The notes under the pieces were generated by a model. That model was not told the DNA's origin. It did no database searches and was given only the letters and a program-made list of their open reading frames with translations. Below are positions 1 through 5,586 of a DNA stretch of 8,655 nucleotides, piece by piece. This stretch comes from Bacillota bacterium (GTDB lineage: Bacteria > Bacillota > UBA4882 > UBA8346): the NCBI GenBank assembly GCA_028282485.1, contig JANQHU010000411.1, forward strand, positions 1 to 8,655, in the 5' to 3' direction. Every line of letters begins with the position of its first letter. Within the stretch, counting starts at the first letter, position 1. The translations under genes and the position numbers were made by a program.

Positions 1-325
1 TCTGAACAACAACTTCCGAGGCTACCACCTTCAATTCTCGATTAACCCGGCGTAAACAATTTTTAATTTTAGTAATAAACTGTTCGTCAAAACTCCGGAT
101 CCGAAAAACATAAACCCGCCCGGCTCGGTAAACCTTGTCCCGTTCAATGGGAGAGAAGCCGGAAAAAACGTAATGTTTAAAACGATTCTGGGGGTGTAAC
201 TCGGCTAACTCCTCGTCCAAAAACATGGCGCGGTTAATATTTTTGGCTAACACCTCATTAACCCCGTCAAATGGGATCTCTTCTTGTAGATAGGTTGTGA
301 CTGCTAGTTCGTAAAATTGCATCAT
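1..325 (-). CDS. cas6: CRISPR-associated endoribonuclease Cas6, N-terminal part (runs off window)
   Basis: Cas6 cleaves the CRISPR precursor transcript within each repeat to release crRNAs. Only the first 108 codons are visible; the 3' end lies beyond the left edge, and the family is usually about 230-260 residues. The N terminus reads M-QFYELAVTTYL, followed by a block containing FLDEELAELH, NRFKHYVFSGFSPIE and RVYVFRIRSFDE. I recognise this as the start of the Cas6 family common in clostridial type I-B and III loci (typical start M[KR]FYEL, then LLDEELKELHEENKFKNYVF...PIEKDK). The catalytic and glycine-rich C-terminal parts are not visible. Two ATG codons are adjacent (325-323 and 322-320). 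The AAAGGTG ribosome binding site (complement of 329-335) sits 3-5 nt from the first and 6-8 nt from the second, so the true start could be 322. The nearby CRISPR array supports the call. Other cas genes presumably lie downstream, to the left. Confidence 0.85.
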   Translation of the reverse strand, partial: MMQFYELAVTTYLQEEIPFDGVNEVLAKNINRAMFLDEELAELHPQNRFKHYVFSGFSPIERDKVYRAGRVYVFRIRSFDEQFITKIKNCLRRVNRELKVVASEVVVQ

Positions 326-349
326 AATCACCTTTCTTTAGATATATTT

Positions 350-374
350 GATGTATTTGTATATAGATGTATTT
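350..374. repeat. Two copies of GATGTATTT in the cas6 5' leader, matching the CRISPR repeat
   Basis: GATGTATTT occurs at 350-358 and 366-374, 16 bp apart. The same nonamer is in the CRISPR repeat of this window, near its 3' end in the transcribed (leftward) direction. In the cas6 mRNA these sites read AAATACATC, so they are complementary to the crRNA repeat; one copy extends to a ten-base match (AAATACATCA). The match is direct; a regulatory role is inference, and AT-rich sequence raises the chance of coincidence. Confidence 0.4.
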
Positions 375-391
375 CATTACTTTTGCTTGTA

Positions 392-420
392 TTGACATTT
401 TGTAAAAAGCATGCTACAAT
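392..420 (+). promoter_or_regulatory. Near-consensus sigma70 promoter for the small RNA
   Basis: TTGACA (392-397), a 17-bp spacer and TACAAT (415-420) form an almost perfect housekeeping promoter pointing right, so transcription would begin near 427. No coding region follows for well over a kilobase, but a structured, terminator-ended transcript does. The promoter lies inside the upstream region of the divergent cas6, so the two may interfere. Confidence 0.75.
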
Positions 421-426
421 TTATTT

Positions 427-670
427 AATTAAAGAAATAAGTATATTATTTTTTATTAATTCATATAATAGTTATTAAAGTAGTGAGTGCTTATAGCTTC
501 CCAGGCTATGCGTCAGGGTGTACGGGTAAACGTAGAGCTATAAGATTTATTTTTTATATAAATAAAATATTTTTGAATGAACTGAACGCTATACAAAGTC
601 AAGCTCTGTCAAATCCGAAGTCTTACGTTCCTGCGTAAGATATTTATGTAGGATTGATGGGGCTTTTTTA
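427..670 (+). ncRNA. Structured small RNA of unknown family, about 190-245 nt
   Basis: The unit begins after a near-consensus promoter and ends in a strong intrinsic terminator, with no plausible reading frame between. Its 5' domain is a hairpin: CTTATAGCT (490-498) pairs perfectly with AGCTATAAG (536-544). Inside it, CTA 506-508 pairs with TAG 533-535, and CGT 511-513 with ACG 530-532, leaving a G-rich loop (514-529). A roughly 55-nt AT-rich linker leads to the 3' domain, a 15-pair stem closed around a second hairpin (621-640). An alternative start near 476 is possible from TATAAT at 464-469, although that has no good -35. I do not recognise the family. Candidates to exclude are 6S RNA, the clostridial raiA-type RNAs and other small RNAs associated with CRISPR loci. 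It lacks a good anti-repeat, so it is not an obvious tracrRNA. Promoter, fold and terminator are visible in the sequence; function is unknown. Confidence 0.65.
601..669 (+). terminator. Intrinsic terminator of the small RNA
   Basis: The 5' arm (601-616, AAGCTCTGTCAAATCC) pairs with 651-665 (GGATTGATGGGGCTT) over 15 pairs with a single bulged A and some G-U pairs. Six T residues (664-669) follow. An inner hairpin, TCTTACG (621-627) with CGTAAGA (634-640), caps the stem. The T-tract lies only on the + side, which fixes the transcribed strand. Confidence 0.8.
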
Positions 671-730
671 GTTTTAGAACTATTTAATTCAATTCTCTTT
701 TTATAAATAAATTATCTAGCAATGTATTTT

Positions 731-759
731 ATTAAATCACATAACAAATTACATGTCAA
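731..759 (-). promoter_or_regulatory. Possible leftward sigma70 promoter upstream of cas6
   Basis: On the minus strand TTGACA (759-754), a 17-bp spacer and TTTAAT (736-731) match the housekeeping pattern, so a transcript would start near 724. It would run antisense to the small RNA and reach cas6 after a leader of about 400 nt. I found no better-matching cas6 promoter nearer the gene. In sequence this AT-rich a chance match is quite possible. Confidence 0.35.
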
Positions 760-848
760 TAAATAATTAAATTTTTTTATTTTTAAGATATTATTTGTAG
801 TAAAATTATAAAAATATAATACACGAAGTATATAGGTTGATAATTTAT

Positions 849-869
849 TTAGATATATAACATATCTAA
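849..869. repeat. Perfect 8-bp hairpin beside the degenerate CRISPR repeat
   Basis: TTAGATAT (849-856) and ATATCTAA (862-869) are perfect inverted repeats around the loop ATAAC. Read leftward, the hairpin comes 4 nt after the degenerate CRISPR repeat and is followed by AT-rich sequence but no clean T-tract. It might cap a short leftward transcript carrying that repeat; this is inference. Confidence 0.4.
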
Positions 870-873
870 GCAA

Positions 874-903
874 ATTTAAATACATTTAATGTTTTAGTCA
901 AAC
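874..903 (-). repeat. Degenerate, isolated CRISPR-like repeat outside the array
   Basis: This 30-mer matches the array repeat at 24 of 30 positions, including the whole first block ATTTAAATACAT (874-885), TGTTT in the middle and AAAC at the end. It is in the same orientation as the array but 251 bp from the array's last repeat, with the left inverted-repeat element between them. It may be a stranded old terminal repeat or a crRNA-like regulatory element. Similar degenerate repeats next to cas genes are known from CreTA/CreR-type regulators; no toxin RNA gene is recognisable here. Confidence 0.6.
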
Positions 904-914
904 TAAACTTTCTA

Positions 915-1136
915 AGAAGGAGCGTTACTTTTGAACGACCAAAAGTAACCAAAAGTCGTCGGACACCCATGGTTTCCGAATCTTCCTTTCATCCCACGGC
1001 TCCTGCCGCGGGAACCCTCAACTGCTTGGGAGCCGGCCTTCCTGGCCTTCTCCTTCAGGGTAATGGGAAGTGGGGCGATGGCTAGGAGGCTTCCCTGCCT
1101 CGAAGCCACGCTCCCGGCATCCCTGCCGGGAAAAAA
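915..1136 (+). repeat. Left copy of a ~210-bp GC-rich structured inverted-repeat element
   Basis: This GC-rich block in an AT-rich setting is about 80-85% identical to the reverse complement of 1918-2130, with the core alignment running 924-1130. It is a string of hairpins: GTTACTTTTG/CAAAAGTAAC (924-933 with 940-949), CCCACGGC/GCCGCGGG, GGCC/GGCC, GAGGC/GCCTC and CCCGGCA/TGCCGGG (1113-1119 with 1124-1130). The AAAAGTAACCAAAA signature resembles dispersed palindromic repeats I associate with many bacterial genomes. AAACTAAA occurs on both sides (900-907 and 1134-1141), which could be a target duplication but is weak evidence in AT-rich sequence. Short open frames across it differ in frame between the copies, so I treat it as non-coding. 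Confidence 0.8.
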
Positions 1137-1154
1137 CTAAAATCTCACACATTG

Positions 1155-1708
1155 CAATATCAACATCATATGTTTAGGTTAAACAATAATAAATACCCTG
1201 TCTCTTCTGTGCGGCGCATATTTAAATACATCATATGTTTAGGTTAAACCAAAGGTTTGATGGAAAGCCAACTTTATTAATTTTAGAATTTAAATACATC
1301 ATATGTTTAGGTTAAACCGAAGCTAAAATTGAAGTTTTAAACAATCAAAAATTTAAATACATCATATGTTTAGGTTAAACATTAATCTCTCCTTGTTATC
1401 AGAACAGAATGTATCAAAATTTAAATACATCATATGTTTAGGTTAAACCATAACCATCAATGGATACTTTATACATTAAAGCTATTTAAATACATCATAT
1501 GTTTAGGTTAAACCTAGATCGAGTCGCTCGTTGTCGGTGCAATATTTGAATTTAAATACATCATATGTTTAGGTTAAACGCTAGTAAAGAGTTGGATAAA
1601 TTCAATAAAAGGGGATTTAAATACATCATATGTTTAGGTTAAACTTCTTAGTTGCGTCCAGGAAAAACCGCCATCGTTATTTAAATACATCATATGTTTA
1701 GGTTAAAC
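1155..1708 (-). CRISPR. CRISPR array, 9 repeats and 8 spacers, transcribed leftward
   Basis: A 30-bp repeat (starts ATTTAAATACATC, ends GGTTAAAC on the + strand) occurs at 1220, 1288, 1351, 1419, 1484, 1550, 1615 and 1679, all identical. A ninth copy at 1155-1184 keeps only its last 22 bases. Spacers are 35, 38, 33, 38, 35, 36, 35 and 34 nt and are all different. The damaged repeat at the left end marks the leader-distal side, so the leader is on the right and transcription is leftward. The promoter at 1759-1787 agrees. In that direction the repeat starts GTTTAACC and ends TATTTAAAT, close to the GTTGAACC...GATGTATTTAAAT repeats of clostridial type I-B systems. With cas6 nearby, type I-B is likely, but a type III system using the same repeat cannot be excluded. 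None of the spacers obviously matches elsewhere in the window. Confidence 0.97.
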
Positions 1709-1800
1709 CAACGTCATTACTGGATTCTCAAAAACACCAAATCCCCTTTTTCTTAGTCATTATAACACTTTCCGCGATATTTTTCCAGGCGTTTGAGCAA
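1709..1800 (-). other. CRISPR leader region
   Basis: The sequence next to the intact right-hand repeat is not repeat-bounded, so it is leader rather than spacer. Read leftward it holds long T-tracts (complement of about 1800-1825), a promoter (1787-1759) and about 44 nt of transcribed leader before the first repeat. New spacers would be added at 1708/1709. The next unit to the right is a hairpin at 1842-1879. Confidence 0.7.
1759..1787 (-). promoter_or_regulatory. Leader promoter for the CRISPR array
   Basis: On the minus strand TGGAAA (1787-1782), a 17-bp spacer and a perfect TATAAT (1764-1759) precede the first repeat. Transcription would start near 1752. The -35 matches the consensus at four of six positions; the -10 and spacing are ideal. 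Confidence 0.65.
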
Positions 1801-1841
1801 AAAAATTAAAAAAATAAAAAACTACCTTAAATCCACTAATA

Positions 1842-1879
1842 CCAAGGTTTTGAAGAAAAAATGCCTCAAAACCACTTGG
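1842..1879. repeat. Long hairpin between the CRISPR leader and the right inverted repeat
   Basis: CCAAG-GTTTTGA (1842-1853) pairs with TCAAAAC-CA-CTTGG (1866-1879): 12 pairs with a two-base bulge and a 12-nt loop. On the + strand it is followed by AAAATTTATATTTT, a poor T-tract. It may be a weak terminator or a DNA structure beside the leader; no known motif is recognised. Confidence 0.5.
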
Positions 1880-1912
1880 AAAATTTATATTTTAAAATCA
1901 TCTATTTAAAGC

Positions 1913-1935
1913 AAAAACCCGGCAGGGAGGCCGGG
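1913..1935 (-). terminator. Terminator-like hairpin at the inner end of the right inverted repeat
   Basis: CCCGGC (1918-1923) and GCCGGG (1930-1935) form a GC-rich hairpin. On the minus strand it is followed by TTTTT (1917-1913). It would stop leftward transcription before the CRISPR leader. The left copy of the element has the same hairpin but A residues instead of the T-tract on that side, so only this copy looks like a terminator. Confidence 0.45.
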
Positions 1936-2130
1936 AACGTGGCTTCGAGGCAGGAGGCCCCACAGCCATCGCCCCTAATTTCATTACCCTGAAGGAGGAG
2001 GTCACGATGACCGACTCCCAAAGCTTTTCGTGGGTTCCCGCGGCAGGAGTGCCGTGGGATAGAAAGGAAGGTCCGGAAACCATGGGTGTCCGGCGAGTTT
2101 TGGTTACTTTTGCTCGTTCAAAAGTAACTT
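1918..2130 (-). repeat. Right copy of the ~210-bp GC-rich structured inverted-repeat element
   Basis: This copy faces the left one across the CRISPR array, so the pair forms a roughly 1.2-kb inverted-repeat cassette. Its hairpins are GTTACTTTTG/CAAAAGTAAC (2103-2112 with 2119-2128), CCCGCGGCA/TGCCGTGGG and GGTCA/TGACC among others. Stems are preserved where the bases differ: the GGCCTTCCTGGCC hairpin of the left copy is GGTCATCGTGACC here, with a C-G pair replaced by T-A. The block containing CGGACACCCATGGTTTCCG is identical in the two copies. Its outer end lies about 75 bp before the next gene. Confidence 0.8.
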
Positions 2131-2174
2131 CCCCTTTTTTACCCCACCCTCATCCCAATCACTAAACACTATAG

Positions 2175-2184
2175 GGAAATTTCC
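2175..2184. promoter_or_regulatory. Palindrome GGAAATTTCC upstream of the 665-residue gene
   Basis: A perfect 10-bp palindrome ends 19 bp before the ATG at 2204. It is the only symmetric site in this short upstream region and could be an operator or part of the mRNA leader. No convincing -35/-10 pair is visible around it (CTATAGG at 2169-2175 is at best a poor -10). Confidence 0.25.
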
Positions 2185-2203
2185 AAATTACCGAAACTAA
2201 AAT

Positions 2204-4201
2204 ATGAAGACACCTCATATATTTTCCAAATCAATCCAAATTGCTTATTTTTTACTAATGGCGCTAGCCTTCTTCACCGTAGCTCCTAACTCCGTTGGTG
2301 CCGAACCAAACCTCAGCATCTCCCTAGTATCTTCCTCTCCATTGGAGCAGGAGCCCCTTTACGATACCCTTTTCCCTGATTTAGAAAAAGTAGCGACCAC
2401 TTTTAAATCCGATTACGAAAACCCAAGTGCCTGGTCTTTTGACTCCCCAAAAATGATCATCCATCACCCTCAAGGAAAAACAATTAAAAATCTACTTTTA
2501 GAAGAACTATTATCTCCAAACAAGAATAAAGAAGATATTTACCACCACTTAGTAAAGAGTCTCCAAAACTATCAAAAGGAAACTATAGCCATTGCTGATA
2601 TAACCAATTTAGTAAACTCTCTTCTCGCCACTTTAGATCGCCAATATGATTGGGAATCCTTAAAAAATTTTGCTTTCAAACCCGTTGCCGCAAATAATGC
2701 TGCCGTCTTAGAAAAAATTTTATTAACCCCTCCAAATGAAGCTACTCCCAATTTACTCTGCATGCAAATGAATGATTTTTTGTTGCATCTTTTAAATGAT
2801 AGCGGTATCAAAGGAGTCATTCCTTTTGGGCTTTTAGAAAACCGAGTGGCTCAAATTAATGCTAATGGCGGTTTTCACGTGGGGCTTCTTTATCAAATAG
2901 AAGATAGTTTTATTTGGAATAACTATGGTAAAAGCATCATTTTTACTGCTCCCAATTTAACCGAAGCTTTACGTTTTGTGGCCGGCCGCTCCCACAATTT
3001 TACTACCCTAGGGATTATTGCTTTTCAAGGTATTACTCCCAAAAGCACCTTCATCAAATACGGCCTCCTTCCCGAAACCGTTTTCGGCGAAGTCATCGAA
3101 AAAAATTCACAAACCAATCTCGAAGAACCCCTTTCTACCAGTTGGAGTTATCTTGCCAAATACTCAAAACTTAATCCTTCGGCCACTACGGAAAATCAAC
3201 ATTATCAAAAACAACCTTCCCAAATTAATTTGAGTCATAGTTTTAAAAAAGAATCACAATTAAGCCAGGTGACCCAGGAAAGAGGCAATCCCCACCACCA
3301 ATCATTTACTAAAATCACTTTTCAGCATGGTCGCAGAGAAACTGGCCCTACTTTCTTAGCTGATGCAGGTATTGATCGGGCTTTTAAGCTTGATCTAGAC
3401 TACCAACAGAAACAACATAATTTCCGTTTTAGTTTTATTTGCAATGAAACCAAACTTTCTAGTGAAACTATTTTTCTGAAAACCAGAAACCTAGAAATCG
3501 GAACGGTATTTCTCCGGGGCAACTACCGCTATTTGGGGCCCGATTATTATTTCAGAGGTGTTCATCTTAAGCCTTGGGTAGGCAGCCTTTTCCATGGCTA
3601 TACTACTCTGGCTCGCACCAGCCACAACGATTTCCACGGCAGCTTTCCCGGGGCGGATACCCGCTTTGGCTTTAATGGCGGGATTCTAGGCCAGCTACGA
3701 ATTCATTCCTTAGCTCTAGTTCCGGTAATCTCTTACGGGAGAGTCGCCGATTTGGTATTTACTGATCTCTGTACTTTAGAACCAGGTTTAAAAACTGGTT
3801 TTTTAACAAATTATGGTATCAAAGGAGAAATTAATCTAACCGACCAAGTCCATTTAACGGGTCAGCTCCAAATATCTTCATTTAATTCACCTCAGTTGTT
3901 CCGCAAAAAAATCTGGGATCTTTATCTGGGAATGGTTGCCCAAAATTTTTTGGAAATTTCCTCCCTGAAGTTAGCCGTGACCGCAGGTACCGCCAAAACT
4001 AGTGAAGCATTAAACCTTCCCTCATATCCAAGAGATCTTGAGCATTATCAAAATTTCAAATTCTCAGCTGCGTTGCATGGCTTAGTGAATAAAAATATTT
4101 CCTTTACCACCCAACTAAGCTATGCAGCTACTCGAAATTATTTAATCAATGCTAATCAAGCAGAAATTAACATTGATCTGGGAATCATAATTAAATATTA
4201 A
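2204..4201 (+). CDS. Exported protein: possible transglutaminase-like domain plus outer-membrane beta-barrel
   Basis: I do not recognise a named family over the full 665 residues. Residues 1-33 are a signal peptide: a basic start, hydrophobic AYFLLMALAFF, then VGA as a signal peptidase I site. In the middle, Cys186 begins a helix-like stretch (CMQMNDFLLHLLNDSGI). GGFHVGLL (His225) follows, then FIWNNYG (Asn239/240). The order and spacing (39, then 14-15 residues) resemble bacterial transglutaminase-like cysteine peptidases, whose Cys, His and Asp/Asn are arranged this way; this is inference. From about residue 340 alternating polar/hydrophobic strands dominate. The protein ends NIDLGIIIKY, with a terminal aromatic as in outer-membrane barrels. 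The ATG has no recognisable Shine-Dalgarno, unlike the three genes downstream; the signal peptide nevertheless supports this start. No terminator separates it from the next gene, which has its own promoter. Confidence 0.8.
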   Translation: MKTPHIFSKSIQIAYFLLMALAFFTVAPNSVGAEPNLSISLVSSSPLEQEPLYDTLFPDLEKVATTFKSDYENPSAWSFDSPKMIIHHPQGKTIKNLLLEELLSPNKNKEDIYHHLVKSLQNYQKETIAIADITNLVNSLLATLDRQYDWESLKNFAFKPVAANNAAVLEKILLTPPNEATPNLLCMQMNDFLLHLLNDSGIKGVIPFGLLENRVAQINANGGFHVGLLYQIEDSFIWNNYGKSIIFTAPNLTEALRFVAGRSHNFTTLGIIAFQGITPKSTFIKYGLLPETVFGEVIEKNSQTNLEEPLSTSWSYLAKYSKLNPSATTENQHYQKQPSQINLSHSFKKESQLSQVTQERGNPHHQSFTKITFQHGRRETGPTFLADAGIDRAFKLDLDYQQKQHNFRFSFICNETKLSSETIFLKTRNLEIGTVFLRGNYRYLGPDYYFRGVHLKPWVGSLFHGYTTLARTSHNDFHGSFPGADTRFGFNGGILGQLRIHSLALVPVISYGRVADLVFTDLCTLEPGLKTGFLTNYGIKGEINLTDQVHLTGQLQISSFNSPQLFRKKIWDLYLGMVAQNFLEISSLKLAVTAGTAKTSEALNLPSYPRDLEHYQNFKFSAALHGLVNKNISFTTQLSYAATRNYLINANQAEINIDLGIIIKY

Positions 4202-4218
4202 TAAAGAAGCAATTTATT

Positions 4219-4281
4219 CTGTCAGCTATTGTAAAAATAATCCATTTGAATTATAATATTACTAATAATATATTAAGGTGG
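4219..4281 (+). promoter_or_regulatory. Promoter block 1 (box, -35, -10, RBS) of the first subtilase-like gene
   Basis: CTGTCAGCTA (4219-4228) directly abuts TTGTAA (4229-4234). A 17-bp spacer, TATAAT (4252-4257) and AAGGTGG (4275-4281) follow. Transcription would start near 4264, giving a leader of under 30 nt. The same arrangement, with identical spacing from box to -10, precedes both paralogues downstream. Confidence 0.75.
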
Positions 4282-4290
4282 TATATTTAA

Positions 4291-5454
4291 ATGTTAATCG
4301 GACCCACAAAAAACAGTATCCAAAGAAAAATGATCCCATTCTCTTTCAAAGGAGAACCTTCCCATAAACAACAACTACGAGAGCCAAAAGGAGATTCTTT
4401 TACTTCAACAACTTGCACCCCCAAAAAGCCCACCACTTCCCCAACAACTAGTACCGCCGCTATCAAAAAGTATTTAACAAGTCTCAAAAAAAAAGACCAT
4501 CTAAACTTAAAAGACCTGGTAAATATCAAACAACAACTTGAAAAAAATGGTTTATGGAACATCAATCCTCAAAATTTAGAAATAATTATTTATGACAAAC
4601 CCCAAAAAAAAGTGCTTCAGTTAGGGTTTGAAGAAAAAATTTCCCATGCGGAGATGATTAGCAAGATATACGGGGAATTATTTCCCAACATTCAACCTCA
4701 GGTAACAAATGTTTTTACAGACGACGGAAAGTGTGATAATGCAAAAATCCTCAAAGAATTAACCAATACAAAGGAACGACTGCTTAAAGAAAATTTTGCT
4801 AAAAAACCAACGAACCCAACTAAAATAACCATTCTAAATCTTTCTCTCGGACCCAGTTTCCATAAAAAAGGGGCGGAAAAAACCCAAGCTGCATACCGGG
4901 AATTCATCACAGAAAATATCTTTTCTCAAAATTCCTCGACATTAGAAAAATTTAAGTATTATAATGCCATCATTGAAGTTCTAGAGGAAATTGCCCAAAT
5001 CCCGAATGTCTTTGTGGGTGTCAGTGTCGGTAATGATCAAAGTTATTTTAATGCTTTCGCTTTAGCTAAAGGAATCGACGTTTTTACTGGTTGTGATTCC
5101 ACCGGAAAAGTTGACCCCATCTTCTCAACCCTCCCCCCCGGAGAAAAACAAACGGAAAAAGTCCAAGGCCGTTTTCATATAAGTTATCTCAATGAAGCTG
5201 GGACTTCAAATGGATGGGATCTTTTTGGCACAGGAAAATCTCAGGTTAAAGAAACTCGTAGTTGGTCCAAATTTTTCACTAATTTAGTCGGTTACCAACA
5301 TCCAGATACTAAAAATGTCAGAAGAATTACAAGTAATAATTCCAGTCGGCAGGTAATTAAAAAATTTTTAATAGGGACCTCTTATAGCACTCCTGTTGGT
5401 TTATGCCAAAAGTTTGTTTTTGAGGAAATTAAAAAAATTCTAGAAAAAATGTAA
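4291..5454 (+). CDS. Divergent subtilisin-fold (S8-like) protein, paralogue 1
   Basis: This 387-residue protein lacks a signal peptide or membrane segment. SFKGEPS (18-24) is followed by a Thr/Ser/Pro/Lys-rich linker to about 57 and a helical region to about 95. The rest carries subtilase landmarks in the right order: LEIIIYD (Asp102), ISHAEMI (His119), ILNLSLG (181-187), VGVSVGND (oxyanion-type Asn248), VFTGCDSTG...FST (264-280) and GTSYSTP (Ser364). The assignment rests on these motifs; overall similarity to typical subtilisins is low. Asp-His spacing is only 17 residues and HGTHVAG is reduced to HAEMI, so activity is uncertain. Extra sequence lies between NLSLG and GND and before the Ser. 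The ATG is 9 nt after AAGGTGG. The first of three tandem copies, it has its own promoter and may act in the cytoplasm or leave by a non-classical route. Confidence 0.75.
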   Translation: MLIGPTKNSIQRKMIPFSFKGEPSHKQQLREPKGDSFTSTTCTPKKPTTSPTTSTAAIKKYLTSLKKKDHLNLKDLVNIKQQLEKNGLWNINPQNLEIIIYDKPQKKVLQLGFEEKISHAEMISKIYGELFPNIQPQVTNVFTDDGKCDNAKILKELTNTKERLLKENFAKKPTNPTKITILNLSLGPSFHKKGAEKTQAAYREFITENIFSQNSSTLEKFKYYNAIIEVLEEIAQIPNVFVGVSVGNDQSYFNAFALAKGIDVFTGCDSTGKVDPIFSTLPPGEKQTEKVQGRFHISYLNEAGTSNGWDLFGTGKSQVKETRSWSKFFTNLVGYQHPDTKNVRRITSNNSSRQVIKKFLIGTSYSTPVGLCQKFVFEEIKKILEKM

Positions 5455-5514
5455 TTTTTTATTCCCTAATAAATAGTTTTTCTTACACCCTTCACCTTTT
5501 AAATTGAATAATTG

Positions 5515-5577
5515 CTGTCAGCTATTGTAAAACTCATGTTAATAAATTATAATATTATCAAGAATATATTAAGGTGG
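5515..5577 (+). promoter_or_regulatory. Promoter block 2 of the second subtilase-like gene
   Basis: CTGTCAGCTA (5515-5524), TTGTAA (5525-5530), a 17-bp spacer, TATAAT (5548-5553) and AAGGTGG (5571-5577) repeat block 1 almost exactly, while the spacer sequence differs. The spacer divergence next to conserved boxes suggests selection on the boxes. The sequence upstream (about 5461-5514) also resembles the next intergenic region, consistent with whole-unit duplication. Confidence 0.75.
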
Positions 5578-5586
5578 TATGTTAAA

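Larger units (their letters stand above)
671..873. other. AT-rich intergenic stretch without a gene
   Basis: No open reading frame or RNA gene is apparent in these roughly 200 bases of very AT-rich sequence. The only items I can point to are a possible leftward promoter at 731-759 and a small perfect hairpin at 849-869, both listed separately. Confidence 0.6.

Noticed and set aside
427..670. Small RNA as a tracrRNA
   Set aside because: There is no good anti-repeat to the CRISPR repeat, and the presence of Cas6 points to a class 1 system that does not need one.
815..820. TATAAT at 815-820 as a rightward promoter
   Set aside because: No acceptable -35 at 16-18 bp and no gene or RNA starts there; common in such AT-rich sequence.
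912..1109. Minus-strand 65-codon open frame in the left inverted-repeat element
   Set aside because: The right copy does not keep the same frame; hairpins and paired changes explain the conservation better than coding.
1155..1708. Rightward transcription of the CRISPR array
   Set aside because: The truncated repeat is at the left end, and the plausible leader promoter is on the right reading leftward.
1898..2083. Minus-strand 61-codon open frame in the right inverted-repeat element
   Set aside because: It reads the opposite element strand from the frame in the left copy, has no RBS and no shared protein sequence, so it is a by-product of GC-rich sequence.
4287..4565. Minus-strand 92-codon open frame opposite the start of paralogue 1 (and a similar one at 6934-7164)
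   Set aside because: Both lie antisense to well-supported coding sequence and resemble each other only because the sense genes are paralogues.
5455..5514. Intrinsic terminators after paralogues 1 and 2
   Set aside because: T-rich stretches are present in both gaps but I found no preceding GC-containing stem.
5512..5586. Upstream TTG start giving the second subtilase-like protein 25 more residues
   Set aside because: The extension covers the conserved promoter and RBS; the paralogues start just after AAGGTGG, matching ATG 5587.
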